Shown: positions 1-10,585 of the stretch, piece after piece | How the letters are laid out: each line of letters starts with the position of its first letter | How positions within the stretch are numbered: position 1 is the first letter of the stretch | Assembly (NCBI GenBank): GCA_028551475.1 | Contig: CM052355.1 | Span: forward strand, 14,591,543 to 14,655,542 | Direction: 5' to 3' | DNA from: Casuarina equisetifolia | Lineage: Eukaryota; Streptophyta; Magnoliopsida; Fagales; Casuarinaceae | DNA length: 64,000 nucleotides | Position numbers and translations under genes: made by a program | Notes under the pieces: model-generated | Databases searched by the model: none | The model's input: the letters and a program-made list of their open reading frames with translations, nothing else | Told to the model about the DNA's origin: nothing

Positions 1-75
1 CATGAATCTATCCACTGAACAATTGGCAATACTATAACACATCCAAACATATGTTTATTTAAAAGATTCTTGATC

Positions 76-1551
76 TTAGGCCTTGGCTTGGTTGGCTTGT
101 TTTGTCACATCTTCGATCAAGAATGACATGTTTAATTGAGAAGATCCTCCTTTCTCCAGTGCCTTTTTCGCCATCTCTCCAAGTTCTCTTGCTTTCTTTC
201 TTCTCTTTTCGCCTTCTTCTCCCCCATCCATGAGCATGCTTATTGCATTCTCTACTTCCTCCTTCTTCACCAGCACCCCAACTTTCTCTTCATCCCCCCA
301 CCTGACAGGAATCTCGACGCCCACCCGAATTCCAACCTTCAGAATTTCGATGACTAGTTTTTCATTCAAAAACTGCTCGGAAAAGAGAGGCCAGGTTATC
401 ATTGGCACCCCAGAGCACACACTTTCAAGCGTTGAGTTCCATCCACAGTGGGTGATGAACCCTCCAATGGCTGGATGGGACAGAATCAGAACCTGAGGAG
501 CCCATCCCTTGATCAAGAGTCCCCTTCCTTTGATCCTTTCTTCAAATCTTTCCTTCAACAACCACTCCTCCAACTCTGAATATCTTCCTCCTGTTTTGAC
601 CACCCAAATGAATGGTCGATTTGAAGCCTCCAGGCCAAGCCCGAGCTCTATCAATTGTGAGGGAACCAGGCGGCACAGGCTACCTAGACAAGCATAAACA
701 ACTGACCTTGGTTTCATTGAGTCAAGCCATTCCATGCAAGATCTCTCGTCAATGGAGGCCTTGTTGCCTCTTGCAAGCTTGTCCAAAGTCTCCTTGTTAC
801 GTAACGAAACTGGTCCGATGCACCAAACCTTCTTCTGAATAGCCTTCTCGTACTCCTCAATGTACGCTCCCTCCAATTCAGTGAAGCTATTCACTACAAC
901 CCCATAGGCGTTGGATTCGGCCTCCTGCACCTTGTTTCGGAATTCATCGAAGTTGGGGAGGGTAAAAAATGTTCCTGGAAGCTGGGCTCTTGTTATCTCA
1001 ACCCTCTGGGGCAGTCCAGGGATCACAAAGGGCTGAGAGTCAGAAGTAACAGAATGGTGAGCGTTGTAAAGCTTAATGTTATGGGAGCTTAGAAGTGAAA
1101 AACAGCCCATCCCGTGAAAAACAACTCTCGGAATGTTGAACTTTTGAGCTGTGTTGGACGTCCAAGGGAGGTACTTGTCAGATATTATGCAAGTTGGCGG
1201 AGGCGTTTCTTTCTCGAGGTGTTTTTCTAGTGGCTCTTGGAGCATACTAAGAGCTTTGTAGAACTTTCCTAGCAGGTCTTTTGAAGGAAGGATGTCAAGG
1301 TTCTCCGACCCCGCAGGCAATCCCACTTCTTGACATGGAAATTCGAGTTGTACAAGCCGAAACGTAATCCCAGACTGTCTTGCTTGTTGCAGAGCTCCTT
1401 CAAATCTTGACGCATTATAGCGGGTCGTCACCAAGCTCACAATAACGCCGCGCTCTGCAAATAATCCGATCATGTCTATCATGGGGATCATGTGGCCTTG
1501 GGCCAAGAGTGGTATCAAGACAAAGTGAGGCTGACTGGTTGCAGAAGCCAT
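76..1551 (-). CDS. UGT73C-type UDP-glycosyltransferase (copy 1)
   Basis: Single-exon family-1 glycosyltransferase of 491 residues. It would transfer glucose from UDP-glucose to a small hydrophobic acceptor in the cytosol; the acceptor cannot be read from the sequence. Catalytic His20 lies in an AQGHMIP motif and the partner Asp125 in a SDKYLPWT motif. The 44-residue PSPG box that binds the UDP-sugar runs from Trp350 to Gln393, contains HCGWNS, and ends in EQ, which fits UDP-glucose. The frame is open upstream to a GTG at 1569, but the first ATG is at 1551 and gives the usual family start (MAS...). A good TATA box lies about 70 bp upstream. Length is normal for UGT73 (about 490). Orientation is the same as all other UGTs in the window. 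The nearest relative by eye is UGT73C; other UGT73 subgroups cannot be excluded. No disabling change seen. Confidence 0.93.
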   Translation of the reverse strand: MASATSQPHFVLIPLLAQGHMIPMIDMIGLFAERGVIVSLVTTRYNASRFEGALQQARQSGITFRLVQLEFPCQEVGLPAGSENLDILPSKDLLGKFYKALSMLQEPLEKHLEKETPPPTCIISDKYLPWTSNTAQKFNIPRVVFHGMGCFSLLSSHNIKLYNAHHSVTSDSQPFVIPGLPQRVEITRAQLPGTFFTLPNFDEFRNKVQEAESNAYGVVVNSFTELEGAYIEEYEKAIQKKVWCIGPVSLRNKETLDKLARGNKASIDERSCMEWLDSMKPRSVVYACLGSLCRLVPSQLIELGLGLEASNRPFIWVVKTGGRYSELEEWLLKERFEERIKGRGLLIKGWAPQVLILSHPAIGGFITHCGWNSTLESVCSGVPMITWPLFSEQFLNEKLVIEILKVGIRVGVEIPVRWGDEEKVGVLVKKEEVENAISMLMDGGEEGEKRRKKARELGEMAKKALEKGGSSQLNMSFLIEDVTKQANQAKA

Positions 1552-1621
1552 TAGAGAAGAATCTTTCACGCTAAAGGGTTGGAATAACAGGTGTGGATGG
1601 ATCCTCCTTTAGTCACCAAAC

Positions 1622-1629
1622 TATTTATA
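1622..1629 (-). promoter_or_regulatory. TATA box of UGT copy 1
   Basis: Minus-strand TATAAATA lies 71-78 bp upstream of the ATG at 1551. This would place transcription start near 1595 and give a 5' leader of about 45 nt, typical for plant UGT genes. No experimental support; position and motif only. Confidence 0.6.
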
Positions 1630-1979
1630 ATGCATGCTATGGCGCATTAGGCGACTATTGGTTTGATGACCTTGACTTTGAAGAACTGTACAATTATAGG
1701 TAAGCAAATTCAAGGAAGATAGCTTTTAGTTCATCGTCTTGACTGGGCCAAGGTAGTCATTGTAAATGCGTGATTATGATGTTTTTATATTAAACTGCAG
1801 ATCACATGCTTCCAACCCGGAAGGCACGTTACTTTTTGGCACTTTTTGGACTAAGCAGATTCATACAAAAGCTCAAGTCTGTCTTTCCGCTGAATTGGGA
1901 ACGAAGAATCGATCGAGATTAACCAAATCGTGTTTCTTACTTCAGTGCTAATTGCAGATTCATTAATGGACTGCTAATG

Positions 1980-2275
1980 GGGGTAAAGTACATAAACAAA
2001 GAGCAGGTGCTCCATTACCAGAGTTATGGAAAAGCATCTTTCTTTAGTAGCATCTTTGGAACAATCCCATTTCACTAAATACATGAGTAAGGACGAGGAG
2101 TTTTGAAAATTGCAGAAAGCCTGTATATTCAGTATGCTTAGAGGCTTGAATAAACTATTTTTAATATGTTGTAATATCGTGTAATGTCTTTCTATAGGGG
2201 TATATTCCTTGCCATCTTGTATTGATGTATTTTTATAGATAATTATTTTGCTTAGCAAAAAGAAAAAAAAACAAA
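1980..2275 (+). repeat. Possible retroposed 3' end with A-rich tail
   Basis: The stretch runs through T-rich DNA that looks like a transcript 3' end (repeated TTTTTATAGATAAT-like text) and finishes in an A-rich tract at about 2257-2275. That layout fits the 3' terminus of a LINE or a processed pseudogene on the plus strand. No coding domain was recognised and no target duplication was found, so this is tentative. Confidence 0.25.
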
Positions 2276-5200
2276 GGGGACGAGGAATTTTGAGACTTGA
2301 CCAGCATTAGGAGAAGAAAGAATACTAGAGATTATGTAAAAGAAGCGTAAAGAAGGTAATAATAGATTGGTCAAATTGCTTTACATACCTTCACTCCATT
2401 GGCCTAGAAGGCCCTATTTCGCCTTGTAATGACCGAGGACAGTGTCAGCCTTCATGTCATCCCTGATCAAGTCCACCATTTCTCAGATGTGTTCCAACAG
2501 AGCCTCGGGTTCCGATGGAGTTGTCGGCAGCTTTTCTCCGGTCCTACTGGTGCATTATTGAAGTTGATCTTCTGTTGCCGAATTGGAAGTCTTTGTACGG
2601 CGGTTTTGCGCTCATAAAGTTGCACCACACAAGCGTATCCCTTATCTTCCAGCTGCCGACATGTAAATGGTTGGATCTATATCCTTGCCTGTAACATCAA
2701 TAACCCTGAATTACAGTAAGAACCAGCTTTTAACAAAACATTAACGTGTCCATTACCACTCATATATCCAAAGGCGTCCACCAATATAAAGGAATAGAAA
2801 AGATTGTGGGAAGCAATTTAACCTCTCCTTTCAAGGTTCATCTCACACAGACAAGTTGCCATGGTGCTACGAAGAAGTACAAAATGGAAAAGGAAGGGAA
2901 GGGTTTACAGTTAAGCTTACAAATTTCGACTTCAGTCAAACTTGGGATCACTAGGTGAGTCGTGGTTTCTCGATCTCTCTTTTCATAGATAAGATCAATG
3001 GGGCTCCATTTTCTGGATTCCAACATGATCTTCATCCACTTGCTTGCATGCAATTGGGTCATCGGTCAAGCTTCTTTTCGGTGAATTTGACTTCGTAGAC
3101 AATTTCTTGCCGTTAAGTTTACTTGTTAAACTGCCCTAATTAGTCGACAATAATGCAACTTCCAAGAATCTCTTGCAAGGAATTTTTTTTAAAGGTAAGT
3201 AAAATGAATTTATATATCTATTGGGAAACTGAATATGGTAAGACTAGAGGCATACTTTTTAAGTTAAGGTCACATAAAATATTAAATCAAACAAAAAATG
3301 ACCTCCATCTAACCTTCTAGACTCTAAATATACAAATTTTGAGTATCTTTCTTGTATTAGAAAATTTATTTCTCATAAGTTTCTTAATAGTTTTTAGAGT
3401 AATAATATCTGAATTGAATGTGTCTTAAAATTCTCCATTTTTTTCTTTTCTTCTAGATAACACAAACAAATGAAGATTTAAAAATACTTAGGCTTGAAAA
3501 ACTTTTCTTCGTGTGGTAAAGAAGCCACCTAATTATTTTTATATCATAATAAGTAAAATGATTGCATGACGAAAATAGTTTCTAGATATTCCCATGTTGC
3601 TATAGTAATATGAGATTTTGAAAAAAATCTACCTTTGTTTCATTTGATAAGGGATTATATTGACAAAGTGATAGTCTTATGTAGAAATTTTGTAGTAGCT
3701 TTCAAGTAAATGTTTTGTTATATCATAGTTGAAGGATTCCAAACTTGATTTTCTTTTAAATGAGTTCTAATGCTAGAATATGTTTCTAAACATTCATATT
3801 ATCTTATTCTTAGATGAACAAACTCACATATTTATGATTTTATTTTTTTGTAGTAGTTAAAGAACCGTATAATTATTTTCTAATAAGGCATTTTTAAGGA
3901 AGATATAAACTTTTTGATAAGATATTAATGTGACTCATGGTTCTAATGTGTGATCTATTATGTCTACAACTTTACTTCATGGTAGTTATGAGAGGAATAT
4001 CGTAATGTTTCGCATTACTCAAAATTTACTATAAATTCTTTATGTATGGTGAAAATTTTGATTTCCTTGAGAGACAGTGTGAAGTAAAATATATTCTTTT
4101 TAACAATGATTTCTAATTTTTATTATTGTCTCAATAGTGGGGTGCTATGGTTGATCAACTTGGTTATTTTTATTAGATTGCAATCACGTGCATTCGACCC
4201 AGCACTCATTCCAACTAGTAGGAACGTTTTTAGGTCCAAAAAGTAGTTGGCTGAGCTTTTGAAACTACCGGGTGCATGACTGGCTTTCAAAGAAACTCTG
4301 TTATAAGAGTAAAGGCTAAATTAATGCCGGCATGACAGGAGATGATAAGGGAGGAAGACTAAAATACTAGCGATGTTGCACATAATGTGAATGGTTAAAC
4401 CCATTAAAGTTAATTTAGGGAGAAACTAGGAATTGGACTTTTCTGTTGTTGTTTTGTTCAGACCAGTTGTTTTGGTTTTTGTCGCGTTAGTTAAGAATTT
4501 GGTTTGTTTGTTCAACCCCCCGCCTTGTGTTTATTTTAGTCACGGATCTAGATTAGTCAGTCAAAGGTGGGGTTAGCTATGAATTGTATGCGTATTTTAT
4601 TCAAGGATCTATATCAGTCAGTCAACAGTGTTATTTACGGGTCAATATTAGGAACATGAGCAAACGGTAATCTTATATATAAAGTCAGAGTAATAATTCT
4701 TTCTTATTGAAGCAATTCTTACGTCCCCTATAAATATGAGATTTTGGAAAAAGCCTACCACTGTGTATGATTTAATAAGACATTGTAATGATGAAAATAA
4801 TCATGTATTACAAATCCATGAACCAATTATGATGCATTGTCCAAGTTGGTTGGTGATTTACTTACCTTTCTAATTTTTCTTATATATTCATGTTGTGTAT
4901 TAAGCTTCCAAACAATCAAATGTATGACCAGTCTAGAGACGATAAAGTCCTCCCAATCTATCAAGTTCTGTCTTATCTATTGACTTGTAGTGACTATCAT
5001 GGAAGAGAATCAATAAAAGAATGACAAATTGTAATGATGCATAGTTTTCATTCAGACAAAAAAAAAAAAAAAACTTGTGGTTTTAAAACATTCAAAACAT
5101 GCCTCTCGTTCACCCTCTTTCCCTTATCTAACTATCCCTGTACCTGCATCGTGATTCTGCTTTGCACAGAACAGAGTATGGCCATTTACCTTCGATTAAC

Positions 5201-5604
5201 CTTACAGTCATTAGCTACCTTTGGTACCTCGAGTGGACGCTTAACTCGACAACTGATTCCTCCCGGTCGCAGGCTGTTCCCACTGAACGGTCTTTTGGTT
5301 CCTAAACTAACACCTACCTCTGCATCCTCCCTTGTTATAGCACCCGCCCCAACTAATATAATCTCCAGTTGGTCCGCGTTGGAGTTTATGTGGCTCCTCC
5401 CTGCAACATTATGCTTTTTATTATTTTGTTCATTATATAGATTATTACCATAGAAGTAACTTAGGCTTAGGCTCGGATATATAGTAGCGGCTTTATGTAG
5501 TTCTCTTATCATAGTAGAATCAATGAAATAGAATTTGTTCAGCTCATTTTTCTCTTTCCTTATCATGTCTTATGAAATTTACCCTAAATCACACAATTTC
5601 CCTT

Positions 5605-5628
5605 TTTATTTATTTATTTATTTATTTA
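5605..5628. repeat. (TTTA)6 microsatellite
   Basis: Six consecutive TTTA units flanked by further T-rich sequence. Intergenic; no functional role visible. Confidence 0.9.
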
Positions 5629-6068
5629 TTTTAAATGGTTGTGGTTGATTTTATTGCAACAGCCGGGTTAGTCTCTCAATACTCTTCCAGTGTACCAAAT
5701 TATTCTTTTGGCCTTAGAGTTGCCTCATTTCATGAAATACTTGATCTTGACTCAGCCAAAATTTCAGGGTACTCAGTAAAGATACTCCAGGGTGACAAAA
5801 ATCATCTAACGCCGTGAAGAATTCCAAACGCACAACCAACCAACTCGAGCAAGGTAGTGTAAGTTCACAACACAATGTTTTCTTGAATGCCCGCAGGTTA
5901 ATTACACTATTCACAGTTGCCCCCCCAAAAAATCAAAGCGTTAAGTGTTGTCTTACAAAGCATGTATCCGGACAGGAATAGACAAAAGACAGGTTGGCCC
6001 GGAACTATACAAAGGCCCAATAGACTAACTATACATAACATACCTTAATACAGGATCATAACGCAAAT

Positions 6069-6221
6069 CATTCCCATCTTTTACCTCATCTCTCCGAAGG
6101 AAATACTGAAAAAGTGACTGGGTTTTCTTCTAGACTCAGATAATATACCATGCTCCAGATCATCCCTATCTGCTACCTCATCTTCCTGTAGGAAATACTG
6201 AAAATTGACTTGAGTTTTCTT
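6069..6221. repeat. Diverged tandem duplication (period about 90 bp)
   Basis: Segments 6069-6131 and 6159-6221 share the same order of words (ATCAT-CC, ACCTCATC, AGGAAATACTGAAAA, TTTTCTT) with scattered substitutions. It is a local two-copy repeat in noncoding DNA with no recognised origin. Confidence 0.6.
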
Positions 6222-8058
6222 TAAAAATAAAGCTTGATTTCATTCGAACTTATCTGTACTGTGTAGTTCATCTTCAAGCGACAGACCGAAAACATCCCGT
6301 GCGACTCAAATGAATCACCATGCGTATGTCCATCTATCATTACGAGTTAGGCCGGCACCGACAGCACTTTTTAAGGTATTTTGGGGGGATGTCACGATCA
6401 TCCTAATCCCCACTTCATCGTCGTTATCATAGGTCCCGTGAAAAGCATGAGATAGGTTGATATGGCCTCATGCCATGTGTGTGGATCATGATCCTATTTC
6501 ATTCATATCTGACCGGAAGGATGAGTATGCCTGTGTATGTTTTGACTGGTAGAGAGAACTCCTGCCTGCAAGAACAGTGAACCGTGGAAAGAGGCTCCAC
6601 CTTTATTTGCTTGGAGAAGTAGTTGTTTCTCTTTTATTTCCATGGAACTTAAAAGAGCAGCACAAACGCTGAAAAGAAAAAGGAAAGAGGATGTAATGAT
6701 CATGGAGATGGTACTTTGTTTCTTGTACGTGGTTAAGTGGTATTTGCAACAAAGATGATAATATTGTTGAATAATTTATTTATTTCTTAAAATTAATTTG
6801 TAAATTTATTTATTTATAAAATATTTATCATTTCCTTATACCTATTATAGGTTAACGTTGTTGGTTTTGTAAGTAATATCATGACGGAAGTCTTGCACTT
6901 AAGTAGTGAATTATTACGAAATTTAATATACCTAAATTATATATTCTAATACTAGGTCGAATAGTCTATTTGTTCAAAAGAAAAGGTTCCTTTATTGCAT
7001 TATTGCATGATTCCTTGCAGGGGTAAGAATGTATTATAAGTGAAAATGAAAAGCTTACTAGTTTGAATTTAGAAAAGCATCTTACAAGTTAGAATAAGCT
7101 TTCACAACTAGCCATTAGTATAGATTATAACATTGCCAAAAACTACTTGAAATTGAAAGAGAGTAGAGAAGAAATTAAGTGGGAAAGATTAGTATGAAAA
7201 TGAGAATGCCCAAGTATAACCATTTCAATTGTATCACTATATAAGACAATTAATTACAATATACTACGTAGCTATATAGGGTGTTGTGGGCCTATAAATT
7301 CCTAGAAAACTAATTTAATAAAAATTTCTTATCCACAATACTTCAAAGCTAAAGGGCCTACCTTTTTGCTACTAATGTAAGATAATATCCACTTTTAATA
7401 CTCTCTTACAAGGAGGACAACAATGTGGATATCTCTTTAACTTTGATATTATATTAGAGTGTTGTTGACCCAATATTCTATAAAAAAAAAAAAACTAGCT
7501 CTATAGGAAGTCCTTATCTACAACAATTATAAGCTCGACAACCCATCATCTTGTCATTGATGTAGAATAACACTTAATTTTAACAAGTTTTATAAAACAA
7601 TTTAGTAGATCAACAATGCAACTTATGCTAACAATAACAAGAATTTAAAGGGGCATCTGTTCTTTAGTGGTAGGTTCACTAAATATATTTGGAAGGCAAT
7701 CCTAGCTATGAACAAATTATCTTGAAGAATTGAATAATGAAAGAAAAAAGTGAGTTGGATGATCAAGTCCATAAAAAAGTTGAACTTTTGTAGTAACCTT
7801 GTTGAGTATATCCTTTAAATTTACAATCTACTACATCTAGAATGAATGAATAAAAGAAGAATCAATGTCAATGTATAGATGATACAATTATTATTATCAA
7901 GATTAGGAAAAATGTGAGAAGTAAAATTTCTTAATTAAGGGTATAAAGTTTATAAATAATAATAAATATTTATAGGAGCTTCCAAATTTTTTTAAATGTT
8001 ACTCTTGGTTTAAGTGATGAACGAATAATTGAATTATTTTAAATAATAAATTTGATAA

Positions 8059-8080
8059 TATATATATATATATATATATA
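8059..8080. repeat. (TA)11 microsatellite
   Basis: Eleven uninterrupted TA units in AT-rich intergenic DNA. Confidence 0.9.
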
Positions 8081-8289
8081 AAATAGATGACATTTCACTT
8101 AAAGAAAAAAAAATCAATTTTACCGTAAAGATGGTCCTTAGAAGACGCATGGCCTTAATTTTGCGGTGTATAGTGGAGAATGGACTAGTGATTCTAAGAA
8201 TTATCCTTTTTTTTTTTTTTTAAGTTTGTCTGGCACTAGATTTGTACCCACCCTCATCTCAAGCCAGGTAGGCCAGTCTTTCTAATGCA

Positions 8290-8630
8290 GGGGTACCTAT
8301 CAGGGCAGCTCAAGCCCTTTCAGAATTCATACTGTTCAGAAACGGTGGAAGAAACACATCAAAATTGTCTGCGTAAGCGGTGAAGTCATGAATGGACATT
8401 CCTGTTTTATCACAAGAGACCTGCAATTCATCTGCTTGCTTTGTAGCCAGGCTAGGGCATACTTTTGGATCCTCGCAAAAGCTACTGGACATTTTTTATT
8501 TATATGGTGCAAGATGAGAGACTTCGTAACATGCGGCAAATGTAAAGCATCGTGCGACCAACATATTTGCCGGGTGGACTACTTCCTAGAGACCTTCCAG
8601 GTACCTTTGTGTTCTCGAAGTTATCGTTTT
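8290..8630 (-). pseudogene. Decayed UGT fragment A
   Basis: On the minus strand a short open frame (8310-8492) contains a stretch resembling the UGT segment after the GLPEG motif (NFDVFLPPFLNSMN here against NMDVLPSPDF in copy 2). The same stretch occurs in fragment B at 13.4 kb, with DNA-level similarity over roughly 8290-8430 and 13370-13500. The rest of a UGT cannot be followed and stops appear in every frame. The match to UGT is weak; the match to fragment B is clear. It is probably a relic of an old tandem copy rather than a gene. Confidence 0.45.
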
Positions 8631-9121
8631 TAATTCGAAAATAATAAGATTCTCTTGTCGCACAGAGTGGGATAGAGACTAAAAAGACAAATGCAGTTTG
8701 ACAGATAGAAACCACTTCTCATTAAAGTCGATTTTTATGCACAAAGACAGTTTGCTTAAGCAAAGGATTGTATAAATTTTTGAGCTATGTTTAAATATAA
8801 AAATACTTCTTCAAGTTATGAATTAACTTTTATGTTAAATTATTGTTTAAGGTAGGTATTGTCTCATATTGGAAACATGAAAATAGATCTTTAATTTTAT
8901 AAATGATGAAAATTTTCTACCTATTATATTAAAGTTTTGAAATGAACTTTTACATTCTAATAATTATATAAAATTTAAATTACATGAAAAAAGGAAATGC
9001 ATTAGCATTTTTACAACACTATGATGCTCCCTCTTAGTTATTGAGATACGAAAATATAGCGTACGGGTTTTCAACAAAATGAAAGGAGACACACCCTTAT
9101 GAACTTGTTTTATGTGCTTGA

Positions 9122-10585
9122 TCACTCACGGACGACTTGTTCGCGGATATGCTGGATCAACGATGTGACGTTCGAGTTAGTAGAACCTCCTTCTTCAATT
9201 GCCCTCTTAGCTACCCTTCGAAGATCAAGAGCTCTCTTTCTCCTTTCTTCTCCTTCCTGTCCTTCATCCATTAACTGCTCTATGGCCTTCTGTACATCCT
9301 TCCTTTTCACTAACACCCCGACCTTCTCTTGTTGCCCCCAGTGCACGACCTCTTTGACTCCGACGCTCAGACCAACCCTAAGTACTTGGACAAGTAACTT
9401 CTCGTTGAAGAACTGTTCGGCAAACATGGGCCAAGTTACCATAGGCAAGCCGGCACTTACTCCTTCCAGGGTTGAATTCCAACCACAGTGTGTTAAGAAC
9501 CCTCCAGTGGCCGGATGGGATAGGATTAGAACTTGTGGGGCCCAGCCTCGAATTATAAGACCCCTCCCTTGAATCCTTTTTTCAAATTTCTCTTCTAATA
9601 ACCATTTGTCTAACTCAGAAAACTGGTCTCCTTTTTTCACAACCCAAATGAACGGACGGTTCGATGCTTCTAATCCCAAAGCAAGTTCCACTAACTGTGA
9701 ATTTAAGATGTGGTTAAGACTCCCGAAACAAACGTAAATGACAGATCTAGGCTTCATTGAATCGAGCCACCTCAAACAGCCGGCCTCATCAATAGAGGAT
9801 TTGTTTCCTCTTTGAAACTTATCAGAGATGGCTTTGTTACATAAAGATAGAGGACCGATGCACCAAACCTTCTTGGCCACTTTCTGATATTCCTTTACGT
9901 ACCTTGGCTCTAACGCTTCAAACGTGTTGACCACAATCCCTTGAGCCGAGCGCTCAGCCAGTTTAAACTGGTCCATATTATCTCTCAAGTCATCCGAACT
10001 CGGGTTCGTTACTTCAGGCATCTGAGCTCTAGTGAGTGCAATTCTATCGGGCACGTTGGGCACCAAGAACGACTCCGAGTCAGATTTGACTTGTTCGTGC
10101 ACTTTGGAGAGAGATACGTTATGGGAGCATAAGAGAGTGAAGCAAGATATTCCATGGAAGACCAACCTTGGAATTTTGAACTTTCGAGCTACGTCTGAGG
10201 TCCAAGGAAGACAGAAGTCAGAAACAATGCAGCTAGGCTTTGATCCCAACTCTTCCAGCCACTCCTCCAGTGGTTTTTGCAGCATTTTACTTGCTTCAAA
10301 AAATAGTGATATGAAGTCCGGAGAAGGGAGGACGTCCATATTTTCGCACCCTTCTGGCAACCCAGCTTCGCGGCAAGGGAACGGCGGTGAGATGAATTCA
10401 ATGTCGAGGTTCGAGGCTTTTGCATGATCAAGGATTGCGTTGAACCGGGCTGCATTAAGGGTTGTGAGGAGAATAGTAACCTTCAGGCCGCGGTGTGCAA
10501 GTAGCTTGGCCATGTCTGTGAAGGGGATGAGATGGCTCTGAGACATCAGCGGAACGAGAAGGAAGTGAAGATGTTGAGAAGCCAT
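9122..10585 (-). CDS. UGT73-type UDP-glycosyltransferase (copy 2)
   Basis: Single-exon glycosyltransferase of 487 residues starting at the ATG at 10585. The open frame continues upstream to a TTG at 10645, which is not a plausible plant start. Catalytic His18 is kept, but the motif around it is SQSHLIP instead of the AQGHMIP or AQGHLIP of the other copies. The partner Asp123 lies in SDFCLPWT. The PSPG box runs Trp348-Gln391 with HCGWNS and the EQ ending expected for UDP-glucose. The C-terminal end is RE rather than the QA-type tails of its neighbours. By eye it is the most divergent complete copy, so a different acceptor is possible (inference). Decayed copies of its 3' end occur at 13.6-13.9 kb. 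A weak TATA-like TTTAAATA lies about 150 bp upstream (10731-10740). No disabling mutation seen. Confidence 0.92.
   Translation of the reverse strand: MASQHLHFLLVPLMSQSHLIPFTDMAKLLAHRGLKVTILLTTLNAARFNAILDHAKASNLDIEFISPPFPCREAGLPEGCENMDVLPSPDFISLFFEASKMLQKPLEEWLEELGSKPSCIVSDFCLPWTSDVARKFKIPRLVFHGISCFTLLCSHNVSLSKVHEQVKSDSESFLVPNVPDRIALTRAQMPEVTNPSSDDLRDNMDQFKLAERSAQGIVVNTFEALEPRYVKEYQKVAKKVWCIGPLSLCNKAISDKFQRGNKSSIDEAGCLRWLDSMKPRSVIYVCFGSLNHILNSQLVELALGLEASNRPFIWVVKKGDQFSELDKWLLEEKFEKRIQGRGLIIRGWAPQVLILSHPATGGFLTHCGWNSTLEGVSAGLPMVTWPMFAEQFFNEKLLVQVLRVGLSVGVKEVVHWGQQEKVGVLVKRKDVQKAIEQLMDEGQEGEERRKRALDLRRVAKRAIEEGGSTNSNVTSLIQHIREQVVRE

Larger units (their letters stand above)
1570..9121. other. 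Intergenic region between UGT copies 1 and 2
   Basis: AT-rich DNA with no convincing gene. It holds a possible retroposed 3' end with an A-rich tail (about 1980-2275), a diverged tandem repeat near 6070-6220, a TTTA microsatellite near 5605 and a TA microsatellite near 8059. A less AT-rich open stretch at about 5180-5450 could be decayed transposon DNA but was not identified. A decayed UGT fragment lies at about 8290-8630. Short open frames scattered here (for example near 2430-2617 and 2746-2958) show no recognisable motif and are not called. Confidence 0.6.

Noticed and set aside
1552..1569. Upstream extension of UGT copy 1 to 1569
   Set aside because: The first codon there is GTG. Plant translation uses the ATG at 1551, which also matches the family start.
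2429..2617. 62-codon frame with balanced composition
   Set aside because: No recognisable motif on either strand and no splice context; it may be a relic but cannot be supported.
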